Positions 46,551 through 56,316 are shown, counted from the stretch's first letter. The stretch is 64,000 nt of DNA from Mariniphaga sp. (GCA_024636975.1 JAGXGA010000053.1:140167-204166); one strand, 5' to 3'. Notes: a model not told the origin generated them from the sequence alone. Made by a program: numbers and translations.

Positions 46551-47530
46551 TCAAAAGTAAGCCCCCTCTATTTCGGGGAATAGCGAATTTTGATATTTTA
46601 ATTTGTTTTCTTTTATTATTTCCCTCCAACTACCTTCTGGATCCTCCAAAAAGCCATAAATATTGATGTAGTTCATCAACTGTTGCAGGATTATTGACAC
46701 TAGATTGGAAAAAGCCCAATTGCGTTTTACCCGGCTTTTCACCAGGGTTATCAAAAGGTTGGCAAGCATGGCTCTCCAATATTTGAATTTCAATGGCATT
46801 TTCGTTATCGCCTAGAAAGTACTTCAACGGGAAGTTTTGTTTAAGTTGTTTAAACAGAAGTTCTATCTGCCAACGCTTTTTGTAAATCAGGGCTATTTTT
46901 TCAGCTGACAGTTCAAAATTGTTGGTTATAAACTCGAACAACCGCTTGTTTTCATCATCCCAGTATGCAATTCGTCTTGCAAGATGTTCCTCCTTTTAAT
47001 TATCACCATAATACAGGATGATTTCTTCGTCTTTCAGAACGCCAGAATCGGCTTCATCCGGAATATCATATTCTTTTCTGGCCTTGTATAGAGCATTGTC
47101 TTTAAAGCGAGTTACATACCATATACAGTTTTTAGTAAATGCTTCATATTGGACATAATCGACATATCCTTTATCGAAAGTAATTATCGAGCCAGTGGCC
47201 AGATTATGCACCTCATTCAAAAACATGTGGTCATGTCGGACTGCTTCGCTGTAGCGGATAAGACAAGGTACATTCTCGCTTGCCTTAATGGTGGTTTGGG
47301 CCTTTATACCTCCTTTTTTCTTGCCTTCTTTGGGGTTGCGGCCTACTCCACGTAAAATGTTCTTAAACAATGATATTGTTGTTGAATCCATAATATAGAG
47401 CCGTCTCATGTCTGCATCACTCAACCGGATGTCCGCTAAAAATTGGGCATGTTTACGATAAATGCTCATATAGATATCTCCAAAAACATTACTGCTCCGT
47501 CGACCATTGGCCTCGGAAAACGTGCTCCTG
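46551..47530 (-). pseudogene. IS4-family transposase remnant
   Basis: DDE transposase pieces on the minus strand. The first Asp lies in YIMDSTTISLF, the second in ITFDKGYVDY and the Glu region in YKKRWQIELLFKQLKQNF. The frame has a TAA at 46996-46998 right after YYGDN, continues in the same frame, and then shifts near 46780 to a second frame ending at 46551. The N-terminal domain is missing: coding similarity begins around RRSTFSEANGRRSS near 47530. It therefore has 5' truncation, a nonsense codon and a frameshift, and is dead. Confidence 0.82.
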
Positions 47531-47540
47531 CGAACTGATT
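46551..47540 (-). mobile_element. Decayed IS4-like insertion in a regulator gene
   Basis: The element joins AraC-type regulator 3 at about 47525-47535, where the regulator's reading frame runs into transposase sequence in another frame. The left end and terminal repeats are not resolved. Both the element and the target gene lost sequence at the junction. Confidence 0.65.
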
Positions 47541-48515
47541 TAATACCAGATGCTGCAACCCCTGCAGGTAATAGTTTAGCGCTGCCGGATTTTCAGTAAG
47601 CCGCTCTTCCAGTATTTCTTTTTCCCGGGTTGAAATGTCGGTTTGGGTATTTCTGATTATTTCGCCGGCAATCTGGTTTTGCAGGTTGAGGAAATTTTCT
47701 TCATGAATAACTATTGGATAAGTCTCCCGCAGCAGGTATGCATCGGAAACTGCATCGGCAAGGTTTACCTGAATCCATGGTTCATTTTCAGTTTGAAATC
47801 CTTTAATTTCTATAATATAATCCACATTCAGCTCGCCAGCAATTTCTTGTAATGGTTTTATGTTCTCTCTGTATTGTTCCACAGAGGTTTCGGACCTGAT
47901 TCTTAAATTTTCTATATCCATGAGGCTGTTGAGAAGCGATTGGCGGAAACCGCCGGCAACCAGTTTCATGGAATCGGAGCCTTCAAACTGCATAGGCAAA
48001 ACGGCTATATTTTTTACTGTAGTCTCATTTGCTGAACTCTGCAGCGGCCACAATTGACCGATTTCAGCCACAAACAGGAGCATAACTATAAACAGTATGG
48101 CCACTGATGCTGAAATAAGCCATTTCTTTTTCTTTCTTTTTTCGGCAAAAGCCAAATCAGATATATTATCCGGTTCGTCCCCGTTTCCCACTTTTCCTGG
48201 TGGGTAGCCATAATAATCGCGAAAACATTTGGTAAAATAAGATACACTCTGGAACCCACAATCAAAGGCAGTTTCTGAAATTGTTAAAGAACCTTGTTGC
48301 AATATTTCCATTGCTTTTTTTAACCGTACCTGATTGATAAACTGGCTTACAGATGTTTTTGTCAGTTTTTTTACCCTGAGGTGGAGGTTCGACCGGCTCA
48401 TGCCCATTTCACGCGCCAGTTCAGAAACCCCAAACTGCGGATTGGTGAGGTTGGCTTCCACAATTCCAGTAAGCCGGTTTAAAAACTCTTGCTGTGTATT
48501 GGAATTATCATGCAT
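47466..48515 (-). pseudogene. AraC-type membrane regulator, copy 3, truncated by IS remnant
   Basis: The 349-codon frame keeps the AraC HTH (residues about 10-110, FGVSELAREMGMSRSNLHLR), the membrane helix (about 133-155) and the TolB-like domain (NIAVLPMQFEGSD...). After about residue 330 it runs out of frame through transposase DNA (ARFPRPMVDGAVMF...), and the roughly 350-residue TPR part is gone. The HTH is nearly identical to copy 2. It has no TonB_C-TPR partner. If still expressed it would be a sensor-less membrane DNA-binding protein. Confidence 0.8.
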
Positions 48516-49044
48516 TTGGTTACTTCCTCCTTAAATTTTCAGAGTTAAGTTAAGGATAAATAATGATTTTTACGAAATTAAGGGTATGCTTTGTTTCAAT
48601 AATTTTATTTGGAATTGGAAATATTATCCGGGTTTCAGAGTAGAATCTTTTAGAGCCGGATGAGATGCTTTGAGAGCCAGGCATAATTCTTTCCGAGTCA
48701 AATGATATTCAGGGAGAGTGAATACCAGGTTTTTTAGGTTCAGAGGATATTCACGGGAAATCAACGTTGGCAGCATTTGGCAATAACATATTACAAAATC
48801 ACCTGAACAATTGTGGAGAATTATTGTATTTTAACTTATTTTTTGGTTGACAAGTTTCTGAAAATGATTGATTCAAGGATCACGAAATTAACGATAATTG
48901 GGTGTAAAATTCAACAGGATCATAATAACAGCGAGGAAATATTTATGGGTTTGCCTGAAGATATCAAAGTTGAAATCTGTTTGCCGGAAAATGATCAGGT
49001 CACCGCCAGGTAAAAATAATATGTATATTTCTATTTGAGTTTAA
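48516..49044. other. 529-base region, no convincing gene
   Basis: A 66-codon frame at 48813-49013 (and its internal ATG at about 48864) shows no family features and an odd start. I do not call it. No TGTTGAA repeats are seen here, unlike near copies 1 and 2. Confidence 0.4.
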
Positions 49045-50517
49045 TCATTCCATTTTTAACTTGAGTCCTACCAAGTCAACTGCATCTTCAGGAAGATCAA
49101 GTATGGTAATCCCGGTTTTATTTTGTATCAATGAACCGCTTTTAAGCTTGTGCCCATTATATGGAGAAATAAATTCATAGCGGTATTTTCCCTTTGGCAG
49201 GTCCAGTTTAATCCAATCCCCGGGAATGCCGCTAAAAACAATGGCATATTGTTTTCCCGGTTCTGAAAGGACCTGTGCCTCCATCCCGGGGGCATGATGA
49301 ACCACTTTAAAATCGGGAGCCATTTTTACAAAATCGAACGATTCGATAAATTCCCTAAGGATTACAAGTTGTTTGCGCAGGTTTGTGCTTCCGCCCCCGG
49401 GTGCAGTGTTCACGCCTGTACCATCCTCTTTGCCAACAAAAAAGGAGTAGTCGAGGTTATTGAAAACAGCCCCACCGGCCAGCATAAACTGCCAGGCCTG
49501 CCTCAGGTAAGTGGAATCGGAATTGCCTGCAAACCCTGATTCATCGAAACCTACCGGACGGTTCCAGGCATAGTTTATCCACACCGCCTCAGGCCATGCA
49601 TAATGAAAGTTCAGAATATCGATGTTGGGATCCACTTCTTCAAGTGAATGTTTAAAGTTGGTGTAATTTTGTGCTACCAGGTGTTTTTGGTGAAGATCTT
49701 TTTCAGTATCCACCACAACGGCAGCCATTTCCCGCTGCCAGGCAAGCGAAGCATCGGATGCCTTTTCGGCCCATTTAAACCACCCCCCCTGCCCCGGATC
49801 AGGATCAAGCGTACGAATTATGCGCATCACTTTGCGGGGATCATCAGACCAGGGCTCATTTTGAATTTCATATATCACATTATCGAATTCATTCAGTTCG
49901 GTAACTACTTTTTCAACCAGCTTTTTTTGAAAACCGGTGAGGTTTCCGTTCTCAAGTGTGTTCGACTTCTTCCGGTTGAGATCAGCGGGCAGGTTATTTA
50001 CATTGTTGCCCGGATTAAACGGATTCCTTTCCCAAGAGGTATCCTGATAGGTGGAACTGTAAAATGTAACTTCAACCACCACATCAAGTTTTTCAGCAAG
50101 TGCAATAAACTGTTTCAGCCGTGTGAAATATTTAGGGTCCCATTTATTTAAATCGAATTTGTTTTCGCCTTTGTATACACCCTGCTCATCCGTTCTTTGC
50201 CAGGGAGCGATGAACCTTCCTGTTGCGGGAGCCAGCGTATTGTTTTGAATACCAAAGCTGCCGGAAATTTCAACGTACGATCCTGTGAAAATGCGGGTGT
50301 AGTTCATCCCCTCGTCGTGCAAGGTTTGCAGGTACGATTCAAAATCGAAATCAAGGTTCAGAACAGCGCCGTAATGTTCGGCTGAGGTTACCAGTACCAG
50401 GGGCTTTCCCTTGTACTGAAAATAGTGAGGATTCAGGGGATGAAGGCTGATGGGTTGGGCACCGGTTGTAATAACACCCAATATCAGGAAAATGGATAAT
50501 AAAGTACTAAGTCTCAT
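49045..50517 (-). CDS. Secreted clan-A (GH5-like) glycoside hydrolase
   Basis: 490 aa with a signal peptide (ending TTGAQ). A (beta/alpha)8 barrel covers about residues 30-400. The acid/base Glu is probable in VIYEIQNEPW (about residue 222) and the nucleophile Glu in PVGFDESGFAG (about residue 320). The last 80 residues form a small beta domain. The fold fits cellulase-superfamily enzymes; I cannot fix the GH family number from sequence alone. It lies 16 bp after the serine-hydrolase gene, so the two are probably one operon. Confidence 0.8.
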   Translation of the reverse strand: MRLSTLLSIFLILGVITTGAQPISLHPLNPHYFQYKGKPLVLVTSAEHYGAVLNLDFDFESYLQTLHDEGMNYTRIFTGSYVEISGSFGIQNNTLAPATGRFIAPWQRTDEQGVYKGENKFDLNKWDPKYFTRLKQFIALAEKLDVVVEVTFYSSTYQDTSWERNPFNPGNNVNNLPADLNRKKSNTLENGNLTGFQKKLVEKVVTELNEFDNVIYEIQNEPWSDDPRKVMRIIRTLDPDPGQGGWFKWAEKASDASLAWQREMAAVVVDTEKDLHQKHLVAQNYTNFKHSLEEVDPNIDILNFHYAWPEAVWINYAWNRPVGFDESGFAGNSDSTYLRQAWQFMLAGGAVFNNLDYSFFVGKEDGTGVNTAPGGGSTNLRKQLVILREFIESFDFVKMAPDFKVVHHAPGMEAQVLSEPGKQYAIVFSGIPGDWIKLDLPKGKYRYEFISPYNGHKLKSGSLIQNKTGITILDLPEDAVDLVGLKLKME

Positions 50518-50533
50518 ATCTGCTGTTTTTATT

Positions 50534-51916
50534 TTATTCAGGCAATGTTTTTATTACTTCGCTTAAAAAGTTATTCAGGTTAAAATTGCTGAGCCCGTAT
50601 CCCATACGAACCACCACCAAATTTTTTGAAGGTATAATATAAATGCGCTGCCCAAGGAATCCATCGGCGAAAAACACATCGTTGGGAACATCGGTCAGGG
50701 CATTTTGTTCCTGGGGTTCCTGCAGCCAAAACGTACCGGCATATTTACCATCCGATGCTTCAGCCGGCGTTTTCATAAAATCGACCCACTCCGTGGAAAG
50801 GATGGTATCGCCGGCAACCACCCCGTTATTCAGGAATAACATCCCGAAACGTGCCCAGTCGCGGACAGTCCCATAGCTGTAAGAGGAAGCCACAAATAAC
50901 CCGCGGGCATCGGTTTCCACTTTTGTGTTCAGCATGCCGACCGGGTGCAGCAGATCGAGGTAAAGACCTGTATGATATAAGTTATCATCCATCAGCCGGT
51001 TCCGGATGATTCCCGATAGCAGATTGGCATCGCCGGAGGAATAATTCCAATAAGTTCCGGCAGGATGAACCGGTTTGTTATCGGTAACGGAAGCCAGCAT
51101 GTCTTCGCTGTTCATCAGCATAATTGTTGCATCGGAAATAGTAAAATAGTTTTCATACCAGTCGAGCCCGGTCGACATTTGTATAACATCTTTCACTGTA
51201 ATCTTACTCCGCTCATCGTTCTCCCATTCTTCAATGCCAACCGGCTCTTCCGGGTCAAGCAGCCCTATGTCGGCCAGTATTCCGGCCCATGCCCCGGTAA
51301 TGCTTTTGGTCATTGACCATCCGTGAAAAAGCGTTTTAAAATTGTATCCATGCAGGTATTCTTCAGCAATTAACTGGTTTTGGTACACAACAGCAATACC
51401 CAGTGTCTTCTTCCTGGCTTCACTCCCTGGTTGATCAAAGCAGGTATCCAAAAGTTCGTGCAACCGCTTTAAATTTACACCTGAAGGTAAAGTATCGGCC
51501 AGCAGATCACCTTTTGGCCACGACAGGGAATCCTGCAAATAACCAGGTTCGGGAAACTTAAAAAATGTTTTGCGTAATTCTTCTTCAGGAGTCTGTAAAA
51601 CAATAACTGCCCCGTTCCCTTCACGGTAAATGGCCTTTCGTTTTGCCAGTCCGAATACAGTGGAGGTTACCGACATTTCATTATAATCAACCTTGCTATT
51701 TGCAAGGCTGATGGGAAAAAACGAAAGGTCTTCGGCTTTAACTCTTGCAGGCCCCTTGCCTGCCAAAAAAACACTGGAGCACATTCCCTTTGCTGCAAAG
51801 GCTGTGATGATAGGTACCCGCTGCCAGACAAATACAATTCCATATGCAACAAGTAACAGAATAATCGCAATGATTATTCTTCTTATTAAACTTCTGTTCA
51901 TTGCCAGGTTTTTCAA
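50534..51916 (-). CDS. Membrane-anchored serine hydrolase, beta-lactamase-like
   Basis: 460 aa. An N-terminal helix (about residues 12-31) anchors it; an ATG at 51901 is an alternative start. The SxxK motif is S201-M-T-K204 in HGWSMTKSITG. The Tyr of the second motif is in YWNYSSGDANLL, as in 6-aminohexanoate-dimer-hydrolase-like esterases and amidases. FFADGFLGQRIYI is also typical of that group. Substrate unknown. It lies directly upstream of the glycosidase gene on the same strand. Confidence 0.85.
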   Translation of the reverse strand: MKNLAMNRSLIRRIIIAIILLLVAYGIVFVWQRVPIITAFAAKGMCSSVFLAGKGPARVKAEDLSFFPISLANSKVDYNEMSVTSTVFGLAKRKAIYREGNGAVIVLQTPEEELRKTFFKFPEPGYLQDSLSWPKGDLLADTLPSGVNLKRLHELLDTCFDQPGSEARKKTLGIAVVYQNQLIAEEYLHGYNFKTLFHGWSMTKSITGAWAGILADIGLLDPEEPVGIEEWENDERSKITVKDVIQMSTGLDWYENYFTISDATIMLMNSEDMLASVTDNKPVHPAGTYWNYSSGDANLLSGIIRNRLMDDNLYHTGLYLDLLHPVGMLNTKVETDARGLFVASSYSYGTVRDWARFGMLFLNNGVVAGDTILSTEWVDFMKTPAEASDGKYAGTFWLQEPQEQNALTDVPNDVFFADGFLGQRIYIIPSKNLVVVRMGYGLSNFNLNNFLSEVIKTLPE

Positions 51917-52026
51917 AAGTTAATACTGTTTAATCAGCTAAATGTAAAAACATTTTACCAAAAAAGCCTGCAGGCTGTATTGATTTTCCGGCATTAAACA
52001 GAAAATGAAATGGTCATCACCGGGCG

Positions 52027-52494
52027 TTATTGCCTGTCGTAAACCATAGTTTCGTAAAGGTCCCCATAAGAGGAGGATGCAATTGACTCAATTACAAGGT
52101 CATTGTCCTTCATTTTATAAATTTCAGTAATTGAAACCTCCGTGCCATCCTGCATGGGAAGTTTGCTTTTGACAGTCAGCAACTGTTTGTTCTCGTCCCA
52201 GGTGGCAACTGACTTTTTCTCGGCGCCCTGCCATCCTTCGTTTACACTTTCCTGCCCGTCGAGCGTATACTTGTCATTTATTGTATAATCAGTCCCCTGG
52301 AAGTTGGAATGCTTTTCAACACTGATTGAACTAATCTCCTGGGCAACAATCACTTGATTTGGAGCCAGCGAGAACTGGTCGTTTAGGGTACTTTTTGTAC
52401 TGTTTAATTTCCACTTCCCGGTAAAATCAGCAGGCTGTGCGTTCACAATTACAGCCATTAACACTGCAGCCAGAATAAAAACAACTTTCTTCAT
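52027..52494 (-). CDS. Secreted lipocalin-like small protein
   Basis: 155 aa with a signal peptide (ending VIVNAQ). The mature part starts DFTGKWKLNSTKS, like lipocalin-fold proteins, and consists of alternating beta strands. No catalytic residues are evident. It may bind a small ligand in the periplasm. It is a single gene, about 110 bp from the next one upstream. Confidence 0.7.
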   Translation of the reverse strand: MKKVVFILAAVLMAVIVNAQPADFTGKWKLNSTKSTLNDQFSLAPNQVIVAQEISSISVEKHSNFQGTDYTINDKYTLDGQESVNEGWQGAEKKSVATWDENKQLLTVKSKLPMQDGTEVSITEIYKMKDNDLVIESIASSSYGDLYETMVYDRQ

Positions 52495-52620
52495 GGTTCT
52501 TTCGTTTTATTGATTAAATAATTAAAATGCAGACAATTGTAAGGCCTACAAGAATTGATTAAAATTATGAAAAATTAATCAATTAGATAAAGGTTTTATG
52601 AAAGAAAAATTTTTCCTCAA

Positions 52621-53997
52621 TTAATAAACCCCCTGAAAAACAATCTCGCTCAATCCGGCCACCTGTTTATTTTCAGAATTTACATAGATATAAACATTGA
52701 GTGTTCCGTCTGAAACTTTTACTAACCGTTCGCCGGTCCAACTGTAATCACCTGCTTTCAGATTTTTTATACCCGCATCCACACCTTCGAATTCAATTTT
52801 CTGCCATGACGGCAGCAAGGCATCTCCCACTTTTGCGCGTATACGGTAGGTTCCGCTTCGAACTGTAATCCGGTATTCAAAAAAATCGTTGGGATTTTTA
52901 CTTTGAGCAGGTGTCTCCTCAAACAGGATTTTCTTTAACCTGACATTTCCCTCATCCCCTTTGCCAATCCATTCCACTTTATCGGCAGGGTTCCATGACC
53001 CGGTAACCCAACCTTTCCCCGAATAAGCTTCAAATTCCTGCGTATTAAGTTGGTTTCCGTTTAAATAGCGAGGGCCGCCAAAAACGATTTTCCCCCGCGT
53101 AAATGACCGAAGGATGTACGCTGATTGCCTGTAATACAATCCAAACACTTGCGGGAAGCCATTCACGATGTTGTGAAAACAATTTTCAATGGTTGGTTCC
53201 ATCGAAGATTTTATAACTGCAAACTGCAAATGTCCCCACGATTCATCCCCCCAGGCAGTACCAATAGCTTCACCTTTGACAAGACTCTGCCCTTGTTTAA
53301 CCGTAAGGTTTTTCGGGTAAAGACGGCTGTATAAATAGTATATACCCGGTTGAGTCTCACTTTCAAGAAGAACACAGGCTTGATTTCCACCCTGTTCCAA
53401 ATTCTGGTGAGCCACCCATACCACCCGGCTGTTTTCTATTGCCACCAGCCAGTGCTTCGACAAACCACGTGCATCGTGCAGGTTAAAACCAACGCCCGGG
53501 TAGGAAATATAACATGTTTCGGATTCTTTAGTTTTATATAGCGAATACATGTAGCTGTCTTCTTCCGCATTCCAAATAAACCCATTATTAAAGCTGATGG
53601 GGAATGAATAATTTTCAGGGTCAAGTAAAGGCTTGCCCGGGTCACTCAGGCAGATTAGGGCATCTTTGGTTAACAGCCCATGGACAGGAGACTCGGGATT
53701 GAGTGCACTCACCGCTTTATTATCGGCCACAAATATTCGCACAGCCAGTAATTCTTCGGGGACAGACCGGCGGGCCACCTTCAGCCAAAGGGTATCCTCC
53801 CCCACTTTGAGCAGGTTGTAATGGTTTTCCACCTTCAGCAATTCCACCTCTGTCTGGTCAAAGGTAACTTTGTCACCTACATCCATATTGTAGTAAAAGC
53901 CATTACCCCAGCGGAAATCGGATGAACCGGTATCCTGCGCCACTACCTTAAGCCCAATAGCACCAATTAATAACAAAATAAGAAATTTGTGCATCAA
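52621..53997 (-). CDS. Exported protein with degenerate M23/LytM-like domain
   Basis: 458 aa with a signal peptide (to about residue 20). Around residues 225-275 there is a LytM-like stretch: YYLYSRLYPKNLTVKQGQSL, then KGEAIGTAWGDESWGHLQFAV. Active M23 enzymes have an HxH (PHLHFE) here; this reads GHLQFAV, so one zinc ligand is missing. It may be an inactive binding or activator homologue. The C-terminal part (about 320-458) is beta-rich and unassigned. It is a single gene on the minus strand. Confidence 0.6.
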   Translation of the reverse strand: MMHKFLILLLIGAIGLKVVAQDTGSSDFRWGNGFYYNMDVGDKVTFDQTEVELLKVENHYNLLKVGEDTLWLKVARRSVPEELLAVRIFVADNKAVSALNPESPVHGLLTKDALICLSDPGKPLLDPENYSFPISFNNGFIWNAEEDSYMYSLYKTKESETCYISYPGVGFNLHDARGLSKHWLVAIENSRVVWVAHQNLEQGGNQACVLLESETQPGIYYLYSRLYPKNLTVKQGQSLVKGEAIGTAWGDESWGHLQFAVIKSSMEPTIENCFHNIVNGFPQVFGLYYRQSAYILRSFTRGKIVFGGPRYLNGNQLNTQEFEAYSGKGWVTGSWNPADKVEWIGKGDEGNVRLKKILFEETPAQSKNPNDFFEYRITVRSGTYRIRAKVGDALLPSWQKIEFEGVDAGIKNLKAGDYSWTGERLVKVSDGTLNVYIYVNSENKQVAGLSEIVFQGVY

Positions 53998-53999
53998 AT

Positions 54000-54314
54000 T
54001 ATTTTGGTTTTCTATGTAGCAAAACTATCAGAATTTTTGCAAATAAACCTGATAATTTAAAAGGAACTATTAACGAATGGCAATCGGGAACAGTAATAAT
54101 TTCAAAATCTACAGAAAATACCTTCCACTCCGGAATTCCTTTTTTTGATTAATTGCAGAGAATTGGATAATCAGGAAAAGGTGTTTATGTATGATCAATG
54201 TCTATCCTGAATAGGGTCTTGTATGAGCTACTTTAAAAGAATATAAATTATATAAAGCAAATTAGAGGGATTACGACATTATTAAAGTGAAAAATGAAGA
54301 TTGATAATATGTGT
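54000..54314. other. Noncoding, AT-rich
   Basis: Apart from the small secreted-peptide gene at 54315-54449 and the inverted repeat at 54627-54651, the 700-base gap between the M23-like gene and the DUF6132 gene shows no other coding frame. This stretch holds nothing I can identify. Confidence 0.4.
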
Positions 54315-54449
54315 TTACATTAATGATAATATCGTCGGTACCCCTTGTAATGCTGATACCGGACTTTCATCTGAAGTCTCTGCTGCTCCGGTGCCTCCTG
54401 CGAGAGACAAAAAAAGAGCAAGTGACATAAGATAAAACAGTTTTTTCAT
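54315..54449 (-). CDS. 44-aa secreted peptide, unknown function
   Basis: ATG at 54449 to TAA at 54315-54317. The first 23 residues are a near-ideal signal peptide (MKKLFYLMSLALF, then AGGTGAA). The mature part is only about 20 residues (ETSDESPVSALQGVPTILSL and one Met). Base use and the signal peptide argue for a real gene, though no family is recognised. It could be a processed peptide or the remnant of a longer exported protein. It is divergent from the DUF6132-thioredoxin pair. Confidence 0.5.
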   Translation of the reverse strand: MKKLFYLMSLALFLSLAGGTGAAETSDESPVSALQGVPTILSLM

Positions 54450-54626
54450 GGCAAGCGATTGTTGATTTTTTAATAAAATATTTGTTTGTTGTCATTTGAC
54501 GACTAATTTCATGAATATGTTGCAAACGTGCATATTTATTTGATAAACATGATCATATTGCAGACCAATGAGGAATACCGGAGCAATTATTGTATGAGAT
54601 AAGACATTCTATTCAATTTTCTTTAT

Positions 54627-54651
54627 ATCCTATTGGTTCTTTTTATAGGAT
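54627..54651 (+). promoter_or_regulatory. Inverted repeat upstream of the DUF6132 gene
   Basis: ATCCTAT (54627-54633) and ATAGGAT (54645-54651) form a perfect 7-base inverted repeat around 11 bases, about 50 bases before the ATG at 54703. It is a candidate operator. Confidence 0.35.
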
Positions 54652-54702
54652 TCTGAAAACCAGAATTGATACAGTTTGTTTCACAGCTAAATAACATCGG
54701 GA

Positions 54703-54930
54703 ATGAGAGAGATATTAAAGGAGAAAAGTTTAGTTTTAATTTTTACCCTGATTGGGGCCACAGGTGGTTTTTTATACTGGAAATTTGTGGGATGCCTTAG
54801 CGGTACCTGCCCAATTCAGTCGGTATGGTACTGGAGCACATTGTGGGGCACTGCAATAGGCTATTTGTTAGGAGATATGATCAATGATTTTGTAGTAAAA
54901 AGAAAAAAGAAAGCAGAAGAAAAAGAATGA
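54703..54930 (+). CDS. DUF6132 small membrane protein
   Basis: 75 aa with two membrane helices (about residues 10-28 and 43-60). GCLSGTCPIQS between them is the DUF6132 signature, and two cysteines lie seven residues apart. The C-terminus is Lys/Glu-rich. Its stop codon overlaps the start of the thioredoxin gene by four bases, so the two are coupled. Function is unknown. A thiol partner of the thioredoxin is possible. Confidence 0.82.
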   Translation: MREILKEKSLVLIFTLIGATGGFLYWKFVGCLSGTCPIQSVWYWSTLWGTAIGYLLGDMINDFVVKRKKKAEEKE

Positions 54931-55232
54931 ACCCCCGTTTTTTGCATATCATTAACTCATCGAAACCGGTGCTTGTCGATTTTTATGCCGACTGGTGCAT
55001 CCCCTGTAAAGAGGTTCCTTCTGTTTTAAAAAAAGTAAAAGAAGAACTAAGTGGGGTAAAAATCGTTAAGGTTGATGTGGATAAAAATCCATTTATTGCA
55101 AGTCATTTTAAAATTAACCGCATTCCCACCCTCATTTTTTTTAAGGAAGGCAAGCCGCTTTGGACCGGTGAAGGGGTATACAGTGCCGAAGAGTTAAAAA
55201 CAATTTTAATGCACCGGCTTCATGGTGATTAA
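54927..55232 (+). CDS. Thioredoxin-family protein
   Basis: 101 aa single thioredoxin domain without a signal peptide. The active site is DWCIPCKE (CxxC at about residues 23-26), a variant of the usual WCGPC; the cis-Pro is in RIPTLIFF. It overlaps the DUF6132 gene by four bases. It converges with the sugar isomerase gene, with a four-base overlap of the two ends. Cytoplasmic disulfide reductase, perhaps serving the DUF6132 protein. Confidence 0.88.
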   Translation: MNPRFLHIINSSKPVLVDFYADWCIPCKEVPSVLKKVKEELSGVKIVKVDVDKNPFIASHFKINRIPTLIFFKEGKPLWTGEGVYSAEELKTILMHRLHGD

Positions 55233-56161
55233 TTTCCGTTCACCACTTTTTTCATCTTTTCAAGCCCTGTTTTAGCAACTTCCAACGCATCCTTTTCCCA
55301 ATATTCCTTATTAAACAGTTCGAGTGAAAGTACTTTTTTACCCCCTGTGCTTCGCAGATAAGGTATGATCAGGTCGAATGGCGCTGCGCCGTCACCTGGA
55401 TATACTCTGTCGGCATCTTTTTGTTGTTCCCGGGGAATTGAAGCCACAAAATCGTTAAAATGAAACATTTCAATTGCTGCCCCCGACATCAGTTTCAGGC
55501 TGTGGTAATTGCTTCCTCCCCTGAACATATGGTAAACATCGGGAAGAATGCAGGCATTGGGATGACCGGAGGCTGAGGCAACAAACAATGCCTGCGATAT
55601 GTGGTGCAGGTTGGCTGAAGAGCCCCATATCTCAAGCTGTGGCAAAACACCGGTTTGCCCACCCAACTGAAGTACCTGGTTGTACCGTTCTGCCACACTA
55701 AACAAATCGAGCAGTGGCTGACTGGTAGCACCTGCAGGCGGGGCTGCTATGCGTTTACACCCGATCCGGGCAAGCATATCCATTTCCCGCTTCATTTGCT
55801 CCATCCCATCCTTTCGTGTGGCTTCATCATCCACAGCCCACTGGGCAAATCCTATGGCATTTTCAATTGTAATTCCCTGATCGGTGGTATATTTTTTCAG
55901 ATCGTTCAGATTTCCTCCCTCAGCAAGATATTTTTCAAGGTCACGAACCCAGATTTCTATCCCGTCGTACCCAGCTTTTGCTGCTATTTCGAATTCTTTT
56001 AGAAATCCTGTTTTCTGGCCCGAAATGGTGCTGGTATTCAAACAATAAGAAAACTGGTTATCAGCAGAAACATTGGTTTTACCAAGAGCTGAAGCTGAAC
56101 CGGTAAGTGTTCCACCGGTTAATAAAGCCAATCCTTTTAATGCATCTCTCCTTGAAATCAT
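55229..56161 (-). CDS. Exported sugar phosphate isomerase/epimerase-family protein
   Basis: 310 aa. The N-terminus ISRRDALKGLALLTGGTLTG is a Tat-type signal. The rest is an AP-endonuclease-2-like TIM barrel (xylose-isomerase-like): YDGIEIWVRDLEKY, LPDVYHMFRGGSN, MFHFNDF and KVLSLELFNKEYW carry the metal-ligand residues. Tat-exported members of this family are typical of Bacteroidota and planctomycete sugar-degrading loci. The substrate is unknown. It is convergent with the thioredoxin gene. Confidence 0.85.
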   Translation of the reverse strand: MISRRDALKGLALLTGGTLTGSASALGKTNVSADNQFSYCLNTSTISGQKTGFLKEFEIAAKAGYDGIEIWVRDLEKYLAEGGNLNDLKKYTTDQGITIENAIGFAQWAVDDEATRKDGMEQMKREMDMLARIGCKRIAAPPAGATSQPLLDLFSVAERYNQVLQLGGQTGVLPQLEIWGSSANLHHISQALFVASASGHPNACILPDVYHMFRGGSNYHSLKLMSGAAIEMFHFNDFVASIPREQQKDADRVYPGDGAAPFDLIIPYLRSTGGKKVLSLELFNKEYWEKDALEVAKTGLEKMKKVVNGN

Positions 56162-56316
56162 ATCCGGTTAGTATTTTTTTTTCCAAAAATAGCATTCGAA
56201 ATGAAAACATCCTACCTCTTACCGACTGATTCTGATGAATTGTTATCTTTATAAATAATAAATTGCAAAATTAGAACACTATTCTGCTGCAGAGCAGATA
56301 TTTTAACTGAGGGATT

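Noticed and set aside
48813..49013. 66-codon ORF between the AraC fragment and the glycosidase gene
   Set aside because: No family features, no promoter and no conserved start context. It is most likely chance.
54539..54554. FNR/CRP-like box TTGATAAACATGATC
   Set aside because: Only one half matches the TTGATnnnnATCAA consensus, and it is not placed convincingly relative to a promoter.
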